From contig VCJN01001385.1 in assembly GCA_006384855.1 (NCBI GenBank), positions 62,001 to 126,000 of the forward strand: a DNA stretch of 64,000 nucleotides, read 5' to 3'. The notes under the pieces were generated by a model. The model did no database searches, was not told where the DNA came from, and worked only from the letters and a program-made list of their open reading frames with translations. How positions within the stretch are numbered: position 1 is the first letter of the stretch; every line of letters begins with the position of its first letter. A program made the position numbers and the translations under genes. Below, in pieces: positions 58,001 to 64,000 of this stretch. The DNA is from Tetraselmis striata. Taxonomy: Eukaryota; Chlorophyta; Chlorodendrophyceae; Chlorodendrales; Chlorodendraceae.

Positions 58001-61000
58001 CGGGAGGAGGTGGACCACGTGCGCTCGGAGCGCGACCAGCTGCGCGCCGAGGCGGACGGCCACAGGCAGCAGAACCTCAGGCTGGAGGCGATGATGGAGC
58101 TGCTGCATGCGGAGGTGGAGGCCGCGAAAGTGCTTCGCCCTCCACCTCCCCACCACTTACCTCCCTCCCCTCCACTCCCTTCCCCTGCATATACTGCCCA
58201 CATCTTCACTCACTTTTTATCTCTGACAAGGGGTACTTGGTTTCTTTCTCTGGTTTACGATCTAGTCATCACATATATATACATATAGAGAGATAAACAT
58301 TTGTGCTAAAGGGGTATGGTATGGTTGATCGTGCCTGGAGCCGAGGCCTGGGAGTAGGTAGTAAAGGGCATCACCCGGCCCCCGTTGGGTGATTGGCAGT
58401 AGTTTTCTCGACGGAACACTTCTATCTCACAAACCAGGGGGCACCCGCGTCCCCCCCCCCCCCCCCCCCCCGGCTCTCGATCCCGTCTCTTGCCTGCCTC
58501 CACCTGCGCAAAGGCTCCATTTAAGACCCTACTGTCCGGATGTATCAAGATCAACGCACCAGTCGTTAGGGCACAAGTGCCAACATGCGCATTGATCGCT
58601 GGCCACTGAGCCACATCACGCCTCGATGCGCGCAATGCGTCAGGTATTTAGTCCCCATTACTCGGCGCACCGAACGGATCTTTGTGCTGCGAAGCATTGC
58701 TTTGACGGATCGGTTTTGTCACATACATCATCGTCTCCGATATTTAGAAGTTGAGTTCCTTACATCTTATCAGTACGCCTGTCCGATTGATCCCTGGCCC
58801 TTGAGGCTTGCTCCGGGCCCCTGCCTGTGGGTTTATGTGTGGCTGACGTGTGGCCGGGCGGTTCTTCATCAGAGCACCCAGCGGGGCGCCAGCCAGGACC
58901 ACCTGGAGGCGGAGCTGGCGGCGGCGGCCACTGCAGCGGCCAAGACGCGCGGCGACATGGAGGCGCAGGTGGCGGCGCAGGCGGCGGGCCTGGAGCAGAG
59001 CGCCGCGGCGCTGGCGGAGGCGCGCGCGGAGGCGGCGCAGCGTGGCGGCGATGTGGCGGCGCTCACGGCGCAGGTGGCGGCGCTGCAGGCCCAGCTGCGG
59101 GAGCGCGACGCTCAGCTGTCCAAGGCCAATGCGCAGCTGTCCGCCATGCAGTGAGTGACCCTAAAACCCTAAACCCCCCCACCCCTATGTACACGTCTAC
59201 GCTCTCACACATATGAGAATCGCTAATACTAAAAGCCTGAAATCGGGCTATAGCAACATTCGGAATAGTCCCACTGCAGCCTTGTCTAGGTCTGACTTTG
59301 GCAGGTAGGTCGGGTTATTAGTTGCAGTCTTGTTATAACGAGCATGTAGGTGGTACAAACTTGCAGTCTTGTTATAACGAGCATGTAGGTGGTACAAACT
59401 TGCAACAACGGTACCTGGCCGTATTTTGCCACCCGTCAAGCGTTAGTTAGTCTCGGTAAAGTGGCGATACACTGCTTGCACTCGCAAATTAATTATGGAA
59501 CATTATTAGCGGATGTACGGAGACTAAAGTCTGTTGGGTCGTCATGTCTTGGCATATCATGTCATGTATGAATTAACTCGTAGTCTCGTAATAGTAACCC
59601 GTACTAAAAAAGTCTAATAGCGCCTTTGTAGTATGTACCTGAACCAGGTAGTACAGACGGCACATCCATAATATATCGCTACGACGAGTACGAGTACCTG
59701 TACCCGCAATCGCCTGGTCGCGCATCAGTAGGACTCGCGTGCCTGATGATAATACCGTGTAGTAATCGTTCACGTTATCTTATCATTGTACATCGGTCCG
59801 CATTCCTGTATTGCTATCTATTCAAACCCATGCATGTATCATTTTCCTGAAGAATGGGCAATACTCAATCGAAGAATGTCCTCAGTGCTGCTCGAGATGA
59901 ATTCGCAATACGACGAAGATGTATCTGTCAGTTTTCTTTCAAGACAACCCAAATTCGTTACACATTTTCTGTTATTTTCTCTTCTTTTCGCCCCCTTTTC
60001 TCTTCTATTCTAATTGCCCCATGTGCATATCCTAATAGACTGGCGAGTCCGCTTTGGCACACATATATGGACGACTTGAAATAGGGCGGGGCCTTTGTCG
60101 GCCAAACCTAGCTGTATTGCAGTACAGGTACTAAATCTGCATCATCGGTATTGGTACGCGACACGTGAGTCGTACGGGGAGTTACGCATGTACGACTACA
60201 TGCAAATGTATGAATGTATCTGAAGGGTTGTATGTCTGTGTAGACGCTCACCGTGTGGTTGCTTTGCCTGCCGGTCCGCCACGCAGCATCCGCATGGAGG
60301 AGACTCGGCAGGCGTACGAGGACCGGCTGCAGCTGGAACAGGTGAAGCACCGCGACGACGTGGAGGCGCTCAAGACGGAGGCGCACGTGCTGTCGTCGCG
60401 CGCGCGGCAGGACTTCGCGGAGCAGGCAGCCGCCATGCGGGGCGACGCGGAGAAGGCGCTGGAGCGGGAACGCGCACGGCACAAGGTGCGCCGCTGAGCC
60501 CATCCCGCCTCCGTTTGGGGCATGACATGTCTGCTTTTCCCGTCACGCCACACCATGCCAAACGTAATGCCCTGCGTCCTACCTATCCTGCTCAGCCCTG
60601 CCCTGCCCTGCCTAGCCCTGCCTTCCTTTGACGTGGATGCGCTGGCGTGGCTCCCATTTATCGCAGGAGACCCAAAAGCGGTACTACGCCGCCTCGGCCA
60701 ATATTGTTCAGCTCAAGAAGGACCTGGCGGAGTACCAGGCGCAGGAGGCCCGCAAGGCGGACAGCCTCACGGTGGCGCCCAGGGCCGGCCTGCGCAAGGT
60801 GCGGCGCCGGCGGTGTTGTGCCGTGTGCACGGATGCCGCACCCTTGTGCCTTTCCATGTCTCAGTGGAGGTGTGGGTGCATGTGCCCACACACATGTGGG
60901 GCTCCTGTGGTGGATCCTTCAGAGACACTCTCTTACTAAGATGACTCGGTGGTTGTTGTGTCACATGCTCTCTCTGTGGTAACTGGCAAAGCATACGGGT

Positions 61001-62676
61001 GCCGACGCACCTATAAGAACCTGTATTATGCCACAAGTTGGGCTTGCTGGCAACCTGCCTGTATTCGCGATGGATGCGTTCTAGTTTTGTCTGGATCCGA
61101 CCTGCGGCAGGAGGGGCGGGGTCTCATTTGCAGCGTTCTTATTGCCGCGCCGCCACCTGCAGCTGTACGAGCATGTGTGTAGCTGTGTGCCGGATGCAAA
61201 AGTGTACTGTTCACTTGGCTGCCGGGGGCGCCCAGCCACGGACGAAGCGGCCGGGCGGGGTCTCCGGCAAGAAGCGGGTGAAGCCATTAACCTGTAACCA
61301 CCCCCCCCCCCCCCCCCCCTTCCATCTCCCCACGAGCAGATGCGCACCGGCGCCCCGCCCCCCGCAGAGGCCGGCGGGCTGTGCCTGCAGCAGCGAGAGG
61401 CTGTCCACGTGCTGTGCAGCGCGGCGCTGCGCCAGGGCCTGCTCGGCCGCGGCTTTGTCACCGTGGATGCCAAGGGCGTCATGGCGGGCCGCGAGGTGCT
61501 GCTGCCCGCAAACACTCTTGTTGATTGCTTCTACGGCTGTGACGCTCGCTGGGGCAATTCTGTAGTTCCACCAATATGCATTCAATCAGTGCATGTGTGT
61601 ATTCTTATGTGTTCTTGTTGGTGCGCCGCCCCCCGATAAATATCTAGTTATACCTATATACGATATATCTATGTACGTATATCGTATATATCCAACATAT
61701 ATAAGCAGATGTGAACCCCAGTGTTAGCCTCATATTAATGCTGCATGCAAGCTTTAGGAACATCCGTCATAGTTCCGCTATAGCATTGTGGACGTTTGAC
61801 TTCTGACAAGGGGGGCAGCTTTTGTATTACCGCAGTGTTTTTACTCATGTTACCGCGCCGGCGCCCACATGTTGATATTATGTAAATATGCGAAGTTTGA
61901 AAGTTGTGCAGGCCTCTGCATTATTCTCTGCCGTATCCGCGTCTCACCTCCCCCTCCCCCCCCCCCCCCCCCCCCCCCCCAACTTCCCCTCCTCCCCCTC
62001 CCCTGCAGATCCTGTCCTTCCCGGTGGCCTCCTGGTGGGTCGGCCGTGCGCTGCTGCAGTGGCGCGTGTCGTGGTCCGGCGCCGCTTTCGACGCCGCCTC
62101 GGAGCAGGTGCTGAGGGAGCTGCACGACGTGTCGCGCAAAGAGGCCGGCTCGCTGCGCTCCCAGGCAAACCATTCACCCCCTGACTTGCCTCGACGCTCT
62201 GAATGCTACTACGGGGAGGGCTCGATTTGGGCTTGATCCGATGTAATCCCACATGTTCGATATCTGTTAGAATCTGCTTGCTTTAAAACCAAACTATACA
62301 GTTACGTGTGTTGCAAACCCTGAATCGCCTCGAAACCTAGGATTCGATTCTTAACGTTTTTGGCAGACCTGGAACGAGTAGCACGGCACCGAATTGGCCG
62401 ACTTGGCACTACGCTTGGTTCGAATTGTGTCCCGGGCGCCGCCTGAACTTTGAGTGGTTTGCAGTATGTTACGTGAAACTGCCAGGCGATGATACGCAGC
62501 GTGCGAGTACCGCCGCCATGCATAAGCGGTATCACGTCCTGCGGAGTACGAATCGCACCAATTAATGGTTGCCGGCGTATGAGCTTTGACCGATAATCCA
62601 AGTTGAGGGAGCTCTTATCCGAACCCTCCTCCGCCGCCAGTGCACTGCCCCGCCACGCTGACCTGGCCCCCTCCGC

Positions 62677-62771
<95 letters not shown>

Positions 62772-64000
62772 CGCAGGCGTCGCTGCTGGCAGCCAGCCTT
62801 GCGCTGTCCGGGCTGCTGGCCACCGCCAGCGCGTCCACCGACATGCGCCTCCTGCAGTACAGCTCCCGGCTGCTCAACCTGCCCGACCTGCACGCCGCGC
62901 TGTGCGGGGCCATGCGCCAGGTTCGCCCCCCCCCCGCCGCCCCCTGCCGTCCTTTGCCGCCCCTAGGGCTCCTTGTCGCTCCGCCATTTCCGCACGTAAA
63001 CGCCGACCTGTAGTTGACTCGGGTAACGCCGGTGTCTTCGCGCTCCCCCGGTGGCGGCCACTCTGCAGGCTGTCACAAAGTTGTTAATGGGCGCTCACAG
63101 TAGCAATGCCGCCCTCATGATGCAAAATGTAGCAGCGGAGCTAGACGAAATGCAATACTATGTATATAAAGGAGGGGGGGAGGGAGGGAGAGTCTTGCAT
63201 GTGCCATGATCGCATACAAGCGCCGGCTTGATCCACATGAAACGGCTGCGGGTGCCGGCTCGCTCCTTTTTGAGCACCTCCATCTTAGGCCTCGCACCGG
63301 GCTTGCATTCAACCTGTAGAAGCACCTCGCAATAGTTCAGCTGCGGTCCCAGCTAGACCGGACCCGAGCCAGCCCGAGCAGGTCTCATTTCACTGTGCCG
63401 GCGCCCGTAACTGGCATCGCAGCGTAGTGCCGGGCTTGAGATTTGTTGCAACTTTGTTCCCGGGCGAACCAGGCCAGCAGTCTTACGGCCAGGACGCGCG
63501 AACCCGCATAAGGTCAACTAAGTAAAGCGCGTTTGGTGTACATACATCCCCCTGAAGGTCAATTCTCTATTCCACCGTGCGTAGTTCCCGTCTCCTGTAG
63601 TGCCAAATTACGGAACGTGCATACCGAGCCCTGTAGAGCCGTGTAGAGCCGAGCCCTCACCGGTACGAGCAACCCGCAGTTAGCAGACAGACGCCTCGCG
63701 TGTCCCATGTCGCCGCATCGCGAGGCGATGGTGGTTGGGTCAAGCCCGCAGCTGCTCGCCGCCGAGGGAGAATCCTGTCCGAGTGTGTCTTCCCAGCGCG
63801 ATGGATGGATGGATGGATGGATGGATGGGTGCTATGGTTTCGGAGCCTATTCGCCCGGCTGGCTGGCTGAGCGCCCGCCGCGCGCGCTGCCTCGCAGGTC
63901 ATCTCCTTCACGCCGCGCCTGATGGGCACGACCGCCATGCGGCGCCGTGCGCGGCACCAGCAGTCCACGGGCGGCCTGTCGCCCGAGCCCGCCGCCGGCC
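52048..64000 (+). CDS. plant-type (class XI-like) myosin heavy chain, C-terminus beyond window
   Basis: Actin-based motor. Exons: 52048-52358, 52537-52609, 52768-52878, 52976-53302, 53412-53603, 54288-54491, 54618-54801, 54907-55115, 55215-55478, 55617-55846, 55957-56077, 56181-56312, 56603-56926, 57051-57134, 57881-58129, 58873-59150, 60287-60485, 60667-60798, 61340-61495, 62009-62164 (GC donor), 62777-62920, 63898-64000+. About 1,390 residues are present; class XI is about 1,500. Motor motifs: GESGAGKT P-loop (183-190), NTNSSRFGK switch I (254-262), DIYGFE switch II (481-486), [10 protein letters not shown] (682-691) and the [12 protein letters not shown] converter end. At least four IQ motifs follow ([40 protein letters not shown]), then coiled coil (about 925-1190) and a tail with [16 protein letters not shown], matching the start of a DIL/globular tail. 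It probably carries organelles or vesicles. Class VIII is less likely because of the DIL-like tail. An exon could hide in 62921-63897. Confidence 0.93.
53778..53890. repeat. TATA/CATA microsatellite in a myosin intron
   Basis: Alternating TATATA, TGTATA and CATATA words follow a poly-C tract (about 53724-53744) in the 684-nt intron after exon 5. Confidence 0.8.
56370..56526. repeat. ATGTATGTATAC-type microsatellite in a myosin intron
   Basis: Imperfect TATA/CATA/TGTA repeats fill the intron between exons 12 and 13. Open frames through it are artefacts. Confidence 0.75.
59157..59178. repeat. short telomere-like CCCTAAAA/CCCTAAA tract
   Basis: ACCCTAAAACCCTAAACCCC directly follows the donor of myosin exon 16. 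It has one Chlamydomonas-type (CCCTAAAA) and one plant-type (CCCTAAA) unit, so it is too short to be more than a chance or a repair remnant. Confidence 0.5.
59322..59399. repeat. perfect 39-bp tandem duplication
   Basis: The unit TTGCAGTCTTGTTATAACGA...GGTGGTACAAAC occurs twice back to back with no difference, inside the 1.1-kb intron between myosin exons 16 and 17. Identity suggests a recent event. Confidence 0.9.
62679..62770. repeat. (TG)46 microsatellite abutting a splice acceptor
   Basis: An uninterrupted TG tract of 92 nt ends 6 nt before exon 21 (next is CCGCAG). It replaces the usual pyrimidine tract of the acceptor. Confidence 0.95.
62921..63897 (+). other. long myosin intron with small repeats, possibly hiding an exon
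   Basis: From the GTTCGC donor to the CTCGCAG acceptor there is no clear in-phase exon. It contains GGAGGGAG words near 63172, GTAGAGCC repeats near 63632-63650 and (ATGG)7 at 63801-63829. DIL tails are usually continuous here, so a missed exon is possible. Confidence 0.4.

Noticed and set aside
59157-59178. Interstitial telomere array
   Set aside because: Only about two units and of two different lengths.
63801-63829. Possible coding repeat (MDGWMDG)
   Set aside because: It is an (ATGG)7 microsatellite within an intron, before the acceptor at 63897.

Overview
The window is nuclear DNA of a GC-rich eukaryote, most likely a green alga (Chlorophyta). It holds intron-rich genes with GT-AG and a few GC-AG introns, a plant-type myosin with a DIL-like tail, a chalcone-isomerase-fold protein, and TGTAA poly(A)-type motifs shortly after several stop codons. 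Homopolymer C tracts of about 12-25 nt sit in many introns and spacers. The species cannot be named from sequence alone.

Layout. 1-1664 (-): F-box-like/leucine-rich-repeat protein, cut by the left edge. 3.1-5.2 kb: a local duplication beside a Ty1/copia fossil. 5.8-10.0 kb (-): multi-exon single-pass membrane protein with a signal peptide and a beta-helix-like ectodomain. 10.8-20.0 kb: a repeat nest, including an inverted pair of about 0.8 kb arms around 4.2 kb, a second three-copy family inside it, a direct duplication, and a fold-back unit carrying a tRNA-like segment. 20.2-22.1 kb (-): PiggyBac-type transposase, decayed. 23.1-24.3 kb (+): PAQR/AdipoR-type seven-helix receptor. 25.7-30.0 kb: two divergent blocks of coding-like sequence I do not recognise. 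31.2-32.9 kb and 47.9-50.5 kb: copies of an unassigned repeat family with a shared ORF and a shared 3' end. 33.8-44.0 kb (+): about 24-exon coiled-coil protein with Sfi1-like W motifs. 45.3-45.9 kb (+): small two-helix membrane protein. 46.2-47.6 kb (-): chalcone isomerase-like protein. 52.0-64.0 kb (+): myosin heavy chain with motor, IQ motifs, coiled coil and the start of a DIL-type tail, running off the right edge.

The host genes do not form an obvious pathway. The coiled-coil protein (possible centrin/basal-body link) and the myosin are both cytoskeletal, and the PAQR and beta-helix proteins are membrane or surface proteins. Exon boundaries were read by hand by matching splice sites and phases. 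Most are phase-consistent. Exons 16-19 of the coiled-coil gene, the first donor and the middle of the beta-helix gene, and any exons between 62.9 and 63.9 kb remain uncertain.
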